Positions 34,340-46,150 of a stretch of DNA of 64,000 nucleotides are shown piece after piece. Within the stretch, counting starts at the first letter, position 1. Every line of letters begins with the position of its first letter. This stretch comes from Aquatica leii (lineage: Eukaryota; Arthropoda; Insecta; Coleoptera; Lampyridae): positions 80,510,236 through 80,574,235 of the forward strand of contig CM069433.1 of assembly GCA_035610365.1 (NCBI GenBank), read 5' to 3'. A program made the translations under genes and the position numbers. Under the pieces are notes generated by a model, which was given only the letters and a program-made list of their open reading frames with translations, was not told the origin of the DNA and searched no databases.

Positions 34340-35680
34340 AGAAATATTTTGGTATAGTTTTCGTACTGTAGGAATTTTGCCCAGTAATAATTCTATCATG
34401 CGCACCGGAGTTTACTGAGAATGTTATAATTCTAGGAAATTACATTTGTGTTAACATCATGCTCAAAGGTTTCTACATCTTAAGTACCTTAAATCATCCA
34501 GGCTGGTGTTAAGTAAATAAGTTGCGGTTTGGGACGTGTTTGTTGTGAGAAATTTGCTGGGGTAAAAATACATTTTCATTTTACAGTGCTATTTGATTTT
34601 TCTATGTTATCGTAGCAACTTCGGTTACCTGCACATGTTCTTTTACTTTGTAAAATTCTTATGACGCATGCGCTAAATACTATAACTATAGCGGATGCAT
34701 ATTCTGGTAACCGTTGTTAGATGAAGACATTAAAATTATCGATGAGATTTTTGTTACTGTAAACAGCATTGCGACGAGTTGGAGGGCACATCTTTTGAGA
34801 TACTTTAATTGACTTTGGAAAACTTAGCGCTTTTTGCTTTTAATCACTCGTATAAAACCATGCAATTTATATGTGATAACTGTGTATATACGTTTCAGTT
34901 TAATTTGCAAAAATTTTAGAAAATTTGTGTTGGATATGTCATTAGCTAATTGCATATTTAGAACTGCTGATTTAGGTACTTTGTCTCTTATAAATATTTA
35001 TTTGCTTTAAAATCGATCGTATGCGCGTACATATTACGGTTATTATCACGACTAACGTATTTATATTTGTTTCCATGTAACATGTTAAACGGTGCGCTTT
35101 GTTTCACTATTTGTGCAATCACCATAAACACGTGATAATTGATAGTTATTTATTTACTAACGCAAATTTATTTGAATAAAATTTTAAGCCAACTGATTGT
35201 CTATATATACGGGGTGTTGTCTATTTAATAGGTTTGTATTACTAACCGTATTATTAGCTGTACTGACATTCATTCATTCTAGATCTTCTTTGAAATATAT
35301 TCGACTTAATGCATTTTAATAGTACAGAAGTACAAATCCGTACGTTGATTAAGTTGAAAAATCATATAATGCAAATTACCTATTAAGTTTAATGTATTAG
35401 CTTTGTTCAGTGGCGTTTTTGTAAAAGATCCTATTTATTAGCTATTTTTAATATTTAGAGTTATTTATTGATAATTTTAGAGGTCTTTAACCTCTTATTG
35501 TCGTTTGAATTAATATGTTTATATTGTAAGTTTTGATATTTGAATTTTATTTTTATTTTTTTGCTGTATGTATACTATGCTTTTAAGTATTACATTTCAA
35601 TCTGCTTTGATTCTATGTTTGTCTATTTTTCTTGTTTAAGTTACTTCTTTAGGTTTTGTGACTTTTGTCTTTATAAAGAA
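34340..35680. other. No gene; possibly includes a Gypsy 5' LTR
   Basis: Mostly AT-rich. If the primer-binding-like site at 35687 is real, a 5' LTR would occupy part of 35200-35685, but I cannot define LTR ends and see no second copy downstream of the gag-protease region. Confidence 0.35.
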
Positions 35681-35686
35681 AGTTGC

Positions 35687-35698
35687 TGGTGCCCAATT
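35687..35698 (+). promoter_or_regulatory. Possible tRNA primer-binding site of a Gypsy element
   Basis: TGGTGCCCAATT differs by one base (T for C) from the TGGCGCCCAA start common among LTR-element primer-binding sites. It lies about 600 bases upstream of a gag-like frame on the same strand. Weak on its own. Confidence 0.25.
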
Positions 35699-36297
35699 TA
35701 TCGTTTGTATCGTTTATTTATTTTATATAGATAGGTAAGCAACAAGAACATAAATTTCTCTCCAAAAAGTTCCTACGACCCTTATAGCTCTTATTATCTG
35801 CACCCGACTTTTAGGCTTGTTACGATTATACTTTACGGTTTCATTTACGTAAGAAAATTTGACGCTCAATTATCAGGACTCGATTATTCTGTGTGCGATT
35901 ATAACTCTTTCGTTATTAAGCCCCTTCTTTATTATTACGGAATTTGACTTTAAATTAATTTAATTACGTCGGTTTAATTTTTTTCTTACGCGATTATTAG
36001 TTACAGTGTGTGCGATACGATACCATTGCTACTACGTGTACTTTTCTTTAGTTATCGACTTACTTAAGTTTTTTTTTGATGAATTATTAAATTTCTAGTC
36101 GTACAGTTTTGGTTCACGATTAGTTTAGTTTTCTTTGATACGTTGTAATTATTTTATGAGAAACGTAAACGAAGCTGTGCTACTGTTGGTTTCCTCTCTT
36201 TTTTATTCTTTTTTTCTTTTTCTCCTGTTCGTTCTTATAGAAAATTTTGTCACTAAAATAAAATTACGAATTACTCTCTCGTAGGTTCAATCTTAAT

Positions 36298-37580
36298 GTG
36301 GTTGTTTCTACGTTACATAGTGCGGTGCGTAGCGCTTTAAAATTATTAAAAAAAGAAACATCTTTTCTAGCGGGTTTAATTTTTTTAGCGTTTGCAGATC
36401 ATAAGATAGCTGTTGAGCAAGCTATTATAGAACCTCAAACGCTACTAAGCGAATTTGATAGTAACTTTTTAGTTTCTCTAATTAAAACGAGCTAGAAGAG
36501 AATTCACAGTTTGATCGTCAACTTAGACTCACGCTACAAACTATGCGTAATAGCTTAGTAGCAAAAGAAAAGAAAGCTACTAAAAACACATTGGTTACAT
36601 TTGCTAATTTTCTTTCGTATATTTCGAGAAATTTCCTAATTCTTGATGAGGAACCACTTCTTGCTTTTTTGGACTTTGAGTCTGAAACTGAAGTATCAGT
36701 TTTGACTACTGCTCTTCTAAAAGCTACTTCTACTAACATTTTGTTTACTAAATGAAATATAACTTTTTCGGATAAAAGTTCGTTTTTGCTCACAAAATTC
36801 TTGATGCAGGTTGATGAGTTGTGTCTAGCGCATAGTGTTTCTTCACGGAATTTGTTTAACAAGGCTGCTAAAATACTTACTAGAAAAGCTTTGTGTTTAT
36901 TTAGAGTAAATTTAGATTCTTTACTTTTTTGGTTAGTCGTAGTAACTTTACTAAAGCCCGAATTTTTATCACCTGATTACGACAATTGGTTATGAGATAA
37001 AACGCAAAACTGCAAATGAAGTCTCAATAATCGATCGGCATCTATGTGACGCAAAATTTCTTTCAACGATTATTTTTGTCCTCTTTTGAGAAAATTCAAT
37101 TAAAGTCGATTCAGCGTAGTTTAACTCCGTACTGTCTGTTAACTGAACTTTCAGTAGAACTACAAACCACTGCTACGCGGCAAGCTACTTGATTGTTGGA
37201 ACCTGCTTTGACATATGTTAGTGACACATCGGTCTCTTCTCTGGTTTTTACTTATAAGAATCGATTCTAAGAAAATATTTTGACTACTACTTCTTCAGCT
37301 GCTATCCCTTCAACTATTAATCTTTTTCGACAAGGTTTTCTTAGTTTTTCTCATCTTTTTGTCGTCAGACTGGACTTAACGTTTCAGTGTCTTTATAACC
37401 TCGGTTTTTATTCTGAACTTGATTGACAATCAATGTATTATTTTAGATTTCATGTTTGCTAGTGTTTGTAATGATAAGTCTCCATATCGTAAAGTTAATG
37501 TTTTAGGTTTTTCGTTCTTTGGTAATTTGATACTGGTGCTTCTAGAACCATTTCGGGCAGTTCAGAGAGGCGAATTCTAC
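36298..37580 (+). pseudogene. Gypsy-type gag and protease remnant
   Basis: Plus-strand, long coding-like stretches in shifting frames. After an N-terminal helical region (36298-36750) comes NLFNKAAKILTRKALCLFR, then LVVVTLLKPEFLSPDYDNWL. This matches the Retrotrans_gag core (..A..W.R.......W..L...L...FLP.DYD..L). It continues with IGIYVTQNFFQRLFLS, IQLKSIQRSLTPYCLL and a TELSVELQTT segment, typical of the gag C-terminal half. Near 37515-37570 a different frame reads FDTGASRTISGSSE, the DTG(A/S) active site of the aspartic protease. RT and integrase do not follow. Gag forms the particle and the protease matures it. Stops at 36493, 36753 and later make it non-functional. Confidence 0.75.
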
Positions 37581-37599
37581 AGTACCTGATAAAACTTTA

Positions 37600-39320
37600 A
37601 AAAAATGATAGTTAGGAAGGGAAAACTTAGATACACAAATGCAAAGAAATAATAATATAACAATTTTGTTATCACAGAAAATACTTTAACATGTATTAAG
37701 ATAATTAAGTAATTTACTTTTAACTACAAATAGCACGCCACTGTACGGTTATAAATTCAAGAAAATGATCTACAGTACGTCACTGATTTTAATAAAGTAA
37801 CAAGATAAAGTGAGGTTATATGAAATTTTAGTAAAGACCCCTAAATTAATTTGCTTGCAGTTATAGCAATACAAAAAAACTAACTTGACGCGTGTTAACA
37901 GGTAAGCGTTGATAGTACAAGCTTGTAATGATCAATTTGTATTTTAGGTTTAATTTCCTTGTTAATAATAGAAATGCAATGCCTTGACTGAATTCTTACA
38001 TAAAAGTTTAATGAGCTTAATTATTAATTATGAAATGATTTTTGTCGTTTTAACAACCGTACATAACATGTAGAAACACTAGAAACAAATGGATTAGGAT
38101 ACTATTAACTGAAGGTTAATACGTAGGCCACGGTACAGCGTAACTTTATTTTTGTTAGTACATAAACGAAATAGTTTGACCTGTGTTTTGTAGGTGTCGG
38201 GTAAGTGATTACGTTGGTATCCGGGTGTCTATAACTATTTACGTTAGCGATGATAGCGTAGGCCCAATATGTCGTTACTTCGAGTAATAGCCGGCACAGT
38301 AAGTTGCAGATGAGTTCGTAACCATCGCCATGAAACCAAATAATATACTCATCTGTATAAGAAAAAAAAATTACAAAGTACAAGACAAAAGAAACCAAAA
38401 TATAAAAACTAGAAAAGAAAAAAACATTGAAAAAAAAACGGATTCAAATTGTTAAATTGCCATTTCGAATAAGTTACCTAAAAGTGTTTAATCTCATCAA
38501 CCAAAAAGAAAATTTGTGTGTGAATAACCGTCATGTAGATAAATTCTTGAGTGAGTACTTCTAAAAGACGAATTTTAATAAACGTTGAATTTACAGAATA
38601 TATTCTTCAATAACGACTAGTTTTAAACACAGATGTGCTGATAAAAAGCTAATTTATACAACTTTTCGTGATTTCATACGCGCTTTCATATGGAAAAGAA
38701 CGTCATAAGCAAGACGCATTTATTTTAGCGTGAAAATGTCATATCAACTTACGTTGTTCGTGGTGGTAAATCAGTATGATCAATTTTACGAGATCCAAAA
38801 AACCAAATGATATGACACATTAGGATAGATAGGGTTAACCAAAATTAAAATAAAGAACTGTAATGTAAGTTGTCTATACGACAGGTCCGAGAGACATGAC
38901 CGAGAGTATAAAATCGTATTTGTTTTAATTGCATGCAAGAATAACAAGTTCATATTCTTGATGTTTTTCTAGTAATTATTTATTAGTTTTACTTTTAGTG
39001 TTTTATATTTTTAGTATGTAATCTAATCATGCAAGTGTGAATAAAGTTTGTAGATCTGAAACGACTTTTTGGCAAGAGTTCATTGACAGTTTACCAAAGC
39101 GCAAATCAAGACGACAGAAATCACCGCAACACTAAGCTACTGTATACTTAAATCTTACAACACAAATGTATTGCTTTATTTAAACTAAAAATGTTGATGT
39201 ATTTTTCCGGTATAACCAAAAGTGATAATATGTTAATAAGAGATTTGCTAAATTAAGCATAAGCGACTATAATCATGCACAAATTTTAAAAGAACATTTT
39301 AATTGCAGTTTCTAATACTC
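37600..39320. other. No gene seen; one GC-richer patch
   Basis: A minus-strand opening at 38105-38398 has higher GC than its surroundings, but its translation fits no family I know. The rest is AT-rich. Confidence 0.45.
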
Positions 39321-39324
39321 CAAT

Positions 39325-40265
39325 CCTACACGACGGTTAGAGCTCTGTGGTGCAGTATTATTGACAAAGTTGAAAAAGATTAAAAATGCTTTTTCAACTA
39401 ATTGTCAATCATATTAAACAGATTCAAAAATTGTGTTATGCTGAACTGTTTCAGACACTAACTAGATGCAAACTATAGTGGTTAATGGAGTACCAAAGAC
39501 ACAATATCATGATAAAATTGATTATTAGAACAATGTTAGACAAAAAAACAGTGCAGCAGATGTAGAATCAAAAGAAGCTTTTTTAGAATTTTTAGATACT
39601 TTTTTTGGTAGAATTCCAAATTTTTGACATGACATCCAACAGCAAATGTGAAATGTTAAATTAGAATTTGATTTGATCTATCCTAATTATTGATTAATTA
39701 ATTATTTTATTATATACCACGCATTAACTGTAGTGTTTTAATAAATTAGATGCCTGAAAAAATTTGCATTCAGCCGCACAAAATGTTGCTGTTCACAGAT
39801 ATTTAAAATGTTTCTTGATGTCTTTCTTTATAGAACAACAAAGACGAGGTATTAAAACACACAAATACGTTTATTGTATGTTTATTGAATGACGGTGTAG
39901 AAATTGTGTTTGATTTAAATAAAAAATCATTTTGAATTGTTCTAAATGATTTATTGCAAGACGTAGCAAGCCAAGTGACATCTATTCAGATAAAAAAATT
40001 ATGACGCCATAACTACCGCAAAAATGCATTATTAGGCCTTTTGCTTCTACAGGTTCTCTGAATTTTAAGGGCTTCTAGAAAGCATCGGTCAAAAATATTA
40101 AATACCAAATGAAAATAGGTCTAAGTAATACAATCTTATTTAATTATGAATTATTGACAGTTATTACTAAAATTGAAGAAATTCTTAACTCCAGACGACT
40201 AACTGGTCTTTTCTCTAATCCAAATGATATACAACCTACTCCCTCAAGATGCAATCAATCAGTTT
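39325..40265 (+). pseudogene. BEL/Pao retrotransposon pol remnant (RNase H and integrase)
   Basis: Plus strand. One frame from 39325 to 39627 with scattered stops reads PTRRLELCGAVLLTKLKK, then NAFSTNC, TDSKIVLC (RNase H TDS motif), QTIVVNGV (family VANRV), a NVRQKNSAADVES segment (family V.T..NPAD..SRG) and FFGRIPNF (family WWHGP.FL). After about 400 decayed bases, 40052-40260 reads GSLNFKGF, KASVKNIKY, then KIEEILNSRRLTGLFSNPND, which is the conserved BEL/Pao integrase end (W.A.VKS.K..., IE..LNSRPLT..S.DP.D). This is a different copy from the minus-strand one at 27.7-29.2 kb. No LTRs were located. Confidence 0.8.
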
Positions 40266-40269
40266 ATTT

Positions 40270-41330
40270 CAGTCTCTGAAAAGTTCAATGCGACGTGCGA
40301 CAAAAACTCAGCTTGTCAGTAATTGACCACTCGGGAATTATATAGAAAGAAAAGTTGTACTATGTAGGTAATATATTTGACATAAAATATCAATTATTTA
40401 CAATTACACTACAATTGTTTTTCTTAATATATATAATTGGTGCATTATTGAAACAAATACTTTATTTATTTTGATTTAGTTTTTGTTATATTGCATTTAA
40501 ATTATTACATATTTTTAAAATGTTTCTATTGTTGCTTATAAATTAATTATTGAAAACTAACACTATTATCAGACAATTGTTAAACATAAATAGACTGTGA
40601 TTTTACACAATTGTAGAAATCGTTTCGCACAATTGTAACAGAACAGTAAAAGTTTACGTTTTATGATATACTTATGTGGTAAGAATTTTACGTACGGATC
40701 AATAATAATGACAACGGAAATAATAAAAAACTGTAAGTACGCCGTATTTTAAAAATCTTGATTAGCAAATGCTATAAAACTAGAAGAACATCGCTAGACA
40801 TAACTGGGTCATGACTAAATGTGTACCGGTAGTTCTTGAAACTCTTTCAGTTAAGCATCTTTCACTTCACTACGACAATGACCCTTTACATTTCAATAAA
40901 ATAAAAGACTTTAAATAAAATAAAGTAACTGTAGTTCAGTATTATTCATTGATGTTTTAATCTCTTTTAATATCTGTAAGCGCGTACAATTGTTACAAAT
41001 TAGATGATTAAAAGTAAATCTATATTTACTTGATTATTTACGATTAGCTGTTTCAACACTAGATGATGGTCAAAATATGTATTAAACTATTGTTAACGAT
41101 TTGCATTTTAATATACGTTTTAATACTATTATTAATAAAAATATAAATTTATGTAAAGACTTATGCATCATAATTAAAAAATTCGAACATTTGCGTCAAC
41201 TGCACAATGGTAATTTAGCTTAATCAATTACATACAAAAGTAGTAAGTTAAAAAAAAATACAAACCAAATAACATAAAAATTAAATAAAACATGTTGTAC
41301 TGCAAAAGCTTAATGCATAGCGTTAAAAGC
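40270..41330. other. AT-rich sequence, no gene seen
   Basis: Nothing recognised after the BEL/Pao integrase remnant. Confidence 0.5.
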
Positions 41331-41335
41331 AAAGT

Positions 41336-41405
41336 ATAGCATAACAAATCTTAATGCGACGCAAGCCCGCAAGTCCGAGCGTTGCATGTGAGTGAGTTAT
41401 GCTAT
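41336..41405. other. 70-base nested hairpin
   Basis: Outer arms ATAGCATAAC (41336-41345) and GTTATGCTAT (41396-41405) are perfectly complementary. After an 8-by-8 internal loop, inner arms ATGCGACGC (41354-41362) and GCGTTGCAT (41379-41387) pair with one G-U, leaving a 16-base loop. The length suits a pre-miRNA or another small structured RNA, but the large symmetric internal loop is unusual for a miRNA. GC content is much higher than around it. Confidence 0.35.
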
Positions 41406-42173
41406 GAAACTTTCAACAAGAGTAACATATATTATTTTTTGTGTTGCTTTGTGTAAAATTAGATTTAAAATAATATATACAGTGTTAAGTAATAAGTTAA
41501 GTATTTTTTTAAAAATTGATATTATAATGTTAATAACTAACATATAGAATTATTAAGTATATACATAACACAACTAAAGAAAAAAGTTTATGTGGAAATT
41601 TATGACTGTCTGTCTGCCCTATTACTTGCTTTACTTTAATCAAATGCGCTATAATTTTTTTTCAATTATCTGCAGAAGCATTGACTAGTAGATTTAAGAA
41701 ATAGCTATTTAACATCTTGTACTTTAATTAAAATTTTTTTCTAGAAACTTTTCCTTTTATTTGTACTCATATTAATTAAATCAGATTTAGTTCTCAGTGG
41801 TGTATTGGCAATCATAACTCGTTTACTGGTTTTTACATTTCATCCACCACATACTTTAGTAGTATAGTACTGCTAATCCTGGCTTAGTCGGGATTGATAG
41901 GTGGGAGATGGTAAAATTTCGTTGGGATTGTCTCGTTTTGGTTATGGTCGAGTTGCATTCAAATTTGGTAAGTTAAGATAGATCGTATTGGTAGTGGGGA
42001 AATCAAAAAATGTTGTAGAAATCGTTTCTTTTCAAGTATGCTCAGATGCAGATCAGTCGGAGACGATCGTAGTGATGGATATTGTGCGTATATAAGGTTA
42101 ACATTTCTAAAGATTTAATATCAGTATTTTAATAACCCTTATTCGTTTTAATAAATATAAGGGAAAAATTAAG

Positions 42174-42479
42174 ATGTAATTATCTTTTACTAACTTGAAC
42201 GAAACTTCTCATTTGGTTCCTTATGTGAGTGTAAAAAGGTTATCTATTAATGAGCAGTATAAAATTAAGTGTTTTAGTAAAATTGATGGTAAATTTAAGA
42301 AACAAGTGATTGTGGAATGCTATGATTTAAAAGTATCTTTACCACAAAGATTTACCAACAAGTTTTCGATTTAAGACATAAACCAAATTAATAGCGTGAT
42401 TGGTTCGGAGAAAAACATCTATCTTGTGAGCCAAAAAACCGTTGGTGAAACAAAAAACATTGAATTTATTCAAAAATAA
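42174..42479 (+). pseudogene. ~100-codon single-exon small protein gene, broken by two stops
   Basis: ATG at 42174 (AAGATG) is followed at once by a stop, then an uninterrupted frame: LSFTNLNETSHLVPYVSVKR, a YKIKCFSKIDGKFKKQVIVE segment, LKVSLPQRFTNKFSI, a TAA at 42372-42374, then DINQINSVIGSEKNIYLVSQ and ..NIEFIQK to a TAA at 42477-42479. I recall small arthropod proteins of about 100 residues with a basic-hydrophobic pattern ending VFLPKRF..L.D..I...N, often in repeated loci, but I cannot name them or give a function. The preceding 300 bases (41860-42170) are GC-richer, as for a promoter or 5' UTR. Confidence 0.5.
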
Positions 42480-42809
42480 AATAAAGCTAAAAATGCATAT
42501 ATGTAAATCGTATTTGACTATGAACAACCTTCTTTTGATTACTTATTACAAAAAAAGAGTTCTGCAAATAATTTCTTGTTATAAATAAATGATGTAAAAA
42601 TTCGACTCAAAAATTGTCAATGTATCACTTAGGTTAAATAACCTTGCAATGTTTAATATGAATTCGTGCAACTGATTAAAATAACTATTAATTGTACATG
42701 TACACACTTATTTAAAAAATACTTGAAAATAATATTCACAATTTAAATCTGAGAAACAAGCACAAACAAAATACAATAATATCAAATCTTAGGCTTTTTT
42801 CACTTTCAG

Positions 42810-42891
42810 AAAGGATTTCTTGGATGTTATGACGTTCAACCTCTACCTTACGCCCGTAGAACGTTCCACAATCCATTTTGATACAAATAAG
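42810..42891 (+). other. Candidate 82-base internal exon
   Basis: Preceded by a good acceptor (CTTTTTTCACTTTCAG) and followed by AAG|GTATTT. After one leading base it holds 27 open codons (KDFLDVMTFNLYLTPVERST then IHFDTNK). The base composition is much less AT-rich than its flanks. No neighbouring exon could be matched to it, and the same frame also stays open past the donor for 11 codons. The protein is not recognised, so this is weak. Confidence 0.25.
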
Positions 42892-43324
42892 GTATTTTAT
42901 GAAATACTGATTTGTGATCTGTTGTAGGTTACGTGCACGAGCTTTCCATGTGAAAACATAGATAATTGTCAACTTATTTAATAGAACGTCCACAAAATTA
43001 ATTTAAAGTTAGGATAACAAAATAATATCTTTGCAACTCTAATTATATATTTTGTGAAAAAAACGTACTTTTATTTTGAAAGCAATAACACTCCCTGAAT
43101 GCACAGAAAAATAAATATAAGTTGTAAGTATATCACTAGACAAGAAATTCAGATTTTAAGCTATTTGCAATATCTATCGGAAAACGGCTTCACCAAAACT
43201 TTACACAAGGTTTCCGAAAGGAAACACCATGCATAGCGCGTGTGTAGCAGGTATAAGAAATTCTGCATCAACATTCTAAGTTTCTATTCTCATTTGAAAA
43301 CATTATGCAATAGCAAATAAAAGA

Positions 43325-43480
43325 AAAGTAATCGCAACGGCTTCCACGACCGGAGTCTGTGCTAATATTACAACGTTTTTCGGGTTTGAACTTGAAGCGT
43401 GTTGTAACCAAAGTTGCCAATGTTTTGCATTCTTTCGTAAAGGGCTTCATTAGAACGTAAGAAAAAAATCAAAAACTTAA
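43325..43480 (+). repeat. Unknown dispersed repeat, second copy (pairs with 24.07-24.25 kb)
   Basis: Same orientation as the copy near 24.1 kb. The ends are well conserved (GTAATCGCAACGGCTTCCAC; GTAAAGGGCTTCATTAGAAC) with a weaker middle. No piggyBac motifs were found downstream of this copy, so the repeat need not belong to that element. Confidence 0.35.
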
Positions 43481-43489
43481 AGAAGTAAA

Positions 43490-44770
43490 CGAGAATCTAA
43501 CAAAGAATCACTACAGAATTATAAAAAAAGTGTCGTTGCGGTAGTAATAGTTCAACTATAAATTACGTTTGAAAAGAGGCCTGTTTTTGATAAACCAGTA
43601 ACAACTAAAAACCAGTAAGGGAATAGTTAAAAACCTTTGTCACAATTTAAGTTATTAACGTGTTTGATGATTTCTATGCTTTCTCGGACTTGTTACATGC
43701 TCTAAATTTAAATTGCGCTACCTTGTATGTTTTTGGTTTACTTGAAGTTAATCATTGACTTCTCTAACGAGTATCATGCTTGTCACTTTCGTTGAGTTTA
43801 AATAAAGTTTTCTAAAAATATCTACGTGTTCTGGCATTAAATAATTATTCAACGCAGGGTAAGCTTTTTCTATTTTTCTTAGAGTAAATGTAACTTCCAT
43901 TTATAACTCAATAGATCTTACATGTCCATATATATTTGTTGCTAGTAAGTTTATTTTGTCTTTGCCTTATAAATATGACTGTTAATAAATGTTTGTATTT
44001 TGATTAATCTTTAATTAACGCTTAAAGTAGGAATAATACTAATAGATAATAAAATGTTCCGTTTCAAAAAAAACTTGTTTGTAGCTTCATTGTTATTCAA
44101 TTTACTACACTTGCAACAAACACACAAATCAAAGCAAAACGCAAAACATTATAGAAAAAAACATAATTCGCATGCGTTATTTTAACTACGTTTACAGTTC
44201 TGCGTCGCTAAATTCTGAGAAATATTTAAAATGTACTGTAAATCTATAGTACATCTTTTGTACATCTCAGAACATTTTCAAAATTTAAAAAAAATCCGCG
44301 TACATAGCCTGATGAATTCTTAAGAATTGTACACCATAAATTCCTATGTGTTTGCCCTTGAGGAAAAGCAATCAAAAGCTTTTGTACAATAACCCATAAT
44401 GCTGGATATAAAATTAGCATCTATCTTTGTAACGAGAAGTCGTAATATATAATTTTTTAATCAACTTAAACAAGAGTATAACTTTGCTTAGTCAAATTTA
44501 GATAAAAAAAAGGTATCAGTTCTATTCAAAAATATTTACGTAACAAAAATACGGCATCTGCGTATTAATACAAAACATTATACTTCCTTTTGTCCAAGGC
44601 TAGGAAAATTTGTTGTATGCATTTCACATCACGCATAACACAGAACTAAATTGTTGATTAGATGCACGACTTTTTTATAATTTATACTATAGAGCAGTTG
44701 GTGCAGGTATTGGCTCTTCTGCTACTTAGGACGTAAAAATTACTAATAATTTACTCAATGTTATCTATTT
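43490..44770. other. AT-rich sequence, no gene seen
   Basis: Nothing recognised. Confidence 0.5.
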
Positions 44771-44774
44771 TAAG

Positions 44775-44892
44775 TTCCATATTATTTAAAATATGTCGCA
44801 ATTTGTTTAGGAACCCTCAAATCAATTTTAATTTTTTTCTGAATAATCTACGAGACCCGGTGATCCGTAGGAACCAATTTGGAAACCACTGG
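44775..44892 (-). mobile_element. hAT-like terminal fragment
   Basis: On the minus strand the sequence starts CAGTGGTTTCCAAATTGG, then contains TCACCGGGTCTCGTAG, close to the CAGTGGTT(C/T)CCAA termini common in hAT elements. The element would extend leftward from 44892. The matching left end and an 8-base duplication (next bases GTCTAAAA) were not found, so it is a solo end. Confidence 0.4.
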
Positions 44893-45517
44893 TCTAAAAG
44901 GTTTTATCAAAACAAAAATAAATGAAAAAGTTGATGCTGCTGGTATCGCCATAAAAAAATATGAAAAAGTAGAAGTTTGCTGGCTTACCATATAGAAATT
45001 ATAACGGCAAACCCGTCGTAGAGGTAAAAGAGCTGTAACCCCACAGTCGACATCTTATTTTCTTAACGCAGTAATTTATTTTAGATGCATTACTCCTGCT
45101 AGTACCAGTTAAAAACAATTGTACTCAACTTCCGACTATAAAAACCATAGTACTTTTCTTTTTACCCTTATTCAGGTAGAACAAGTGAATAAAAAGCGTC
45201 ACGGAAAAATGTACCATCGGCCAGTCATAGGCACTGGTAGAGGCGAACACTTGCAAGTATGGACAAAAACTTTGGTTGAGATATTTGATTTAAGTCACCA
45301 AGAAGTACAAAAAGTACCTAATAGAAAAAAATAAGTTAAACTTAAATTTTTCGATTAACGCGAAAAAAACAGCAAACGTGTAAAATTGTCAAAAGACATA
45401 AGGAACCAAGCCAAAAAGACATAAATTATTTTAAAAAAAAAAAACATCACTACAACCATAAAAAAAGGTGCTGCGTCTTTCAAAGTATTCACAACGACAC
45501 GAACATCGTATTAATCG

Positions 45518-46150
45518 ATTTAGTTTTATTCATTTCCGCTCTCACTTATTCCGACATATTTTACAATTGTCATTTTTTGTGCTACAACTTTGGTGTATAT
45601 ATATCTGATACAGAAACCGAGATAGTGCGTTTATGGAACAAGTCAATAACAAGTAGAGAAAGTAACAAAATTGCTTGTGCTTTGTGTCAAGTCTTCACAA
45701 ACAACCCAGAAATCCTTGTTAAAAAATGGAAGCTTTATTATTTGGTGCAACAACCGAACACACAAAATAATTATAGAATTTTTCTAATCCTTATGCTCCT
45801 GATATAACTAGTATCTTCAGGCGTTTTTAAACAATTAGAACAAAAGCTCTTAGTAAGTAAACACAGCTACCTCACATGCGAAAGAGATTTTGCACAAATT
45901 GAAAAGAGGAACCGAGTAACAAAATCTTTTGTTTCTTATAATTTAGAAAAGATAATCGCTAGTGCACGTTATAAAAATCCATATAAGCGTTGCGTTTACA
46001 AAAAAAAGACTTTCTAAATTTCATACGAGTAGCCGATGATTACATAACTACAACGGAACTACAGATCTCTCAAGTTTTATAGATAAAAATTAGTAGAGAA
46101 AATCCAATAATTGTTAAAACAAGAAATTTATTTAGTGATGTCAAATCATA
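45518..46150 (+). pseudogene. DUF7869-like protein remnant, central part
   Basis: Plus strand. DLVLFISALTYSDIFY leads into CHFLCYNFGVYISDTETE (family: LW.YNFGVH......), then RLWNKSITSRESNKIACAL (family: W.E..A.RGS.EIASCL) and YYLVQQPNTQNN, which replaces the hallmark DNCGGQNKN. After a frame change follow LEQKLLVSKHSYLTCERDFA (family: E.KFLV.GHSY...DRDFA), QIEKR and ENPIIVKTRNLF. The correspondence runs in one consistent order over about 200 codons. Most hallmark Asp/Cys/Gly residues of the central motif are mutated. Function unknown to me; repeated occurrence among transposon debris suggests a mobile gene, which is inference. Confidence 0.55.

Noticed and set aside
36518-36862. 114-codon minus-strand ORF
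   Set aside because: Antisense shadow of the Gypsy gag coding on the plus strand.
35408-37743. CAGTGGCGT at 35408 and its inverted match ACGCCACTG at 37735-37743, as TIRs
   Set aside because: Only about 9 bases, no target duplication, and the interval holds a Gypsy gag-protease remnant; probably chance.
38105-38398. 97-codon minus-strand ORF in a GC-richer patch
   Set aside because: The translation does not resemble a family and has no flanking splice sites that make sense.
45009-45050. GTCGTAGAGG...CTGTAACCCCACAG as further copies of the GTYGTAASCCRCA motif near the second DUF7869 piece
   Set aside because: Too many mismatches to separate from chance.
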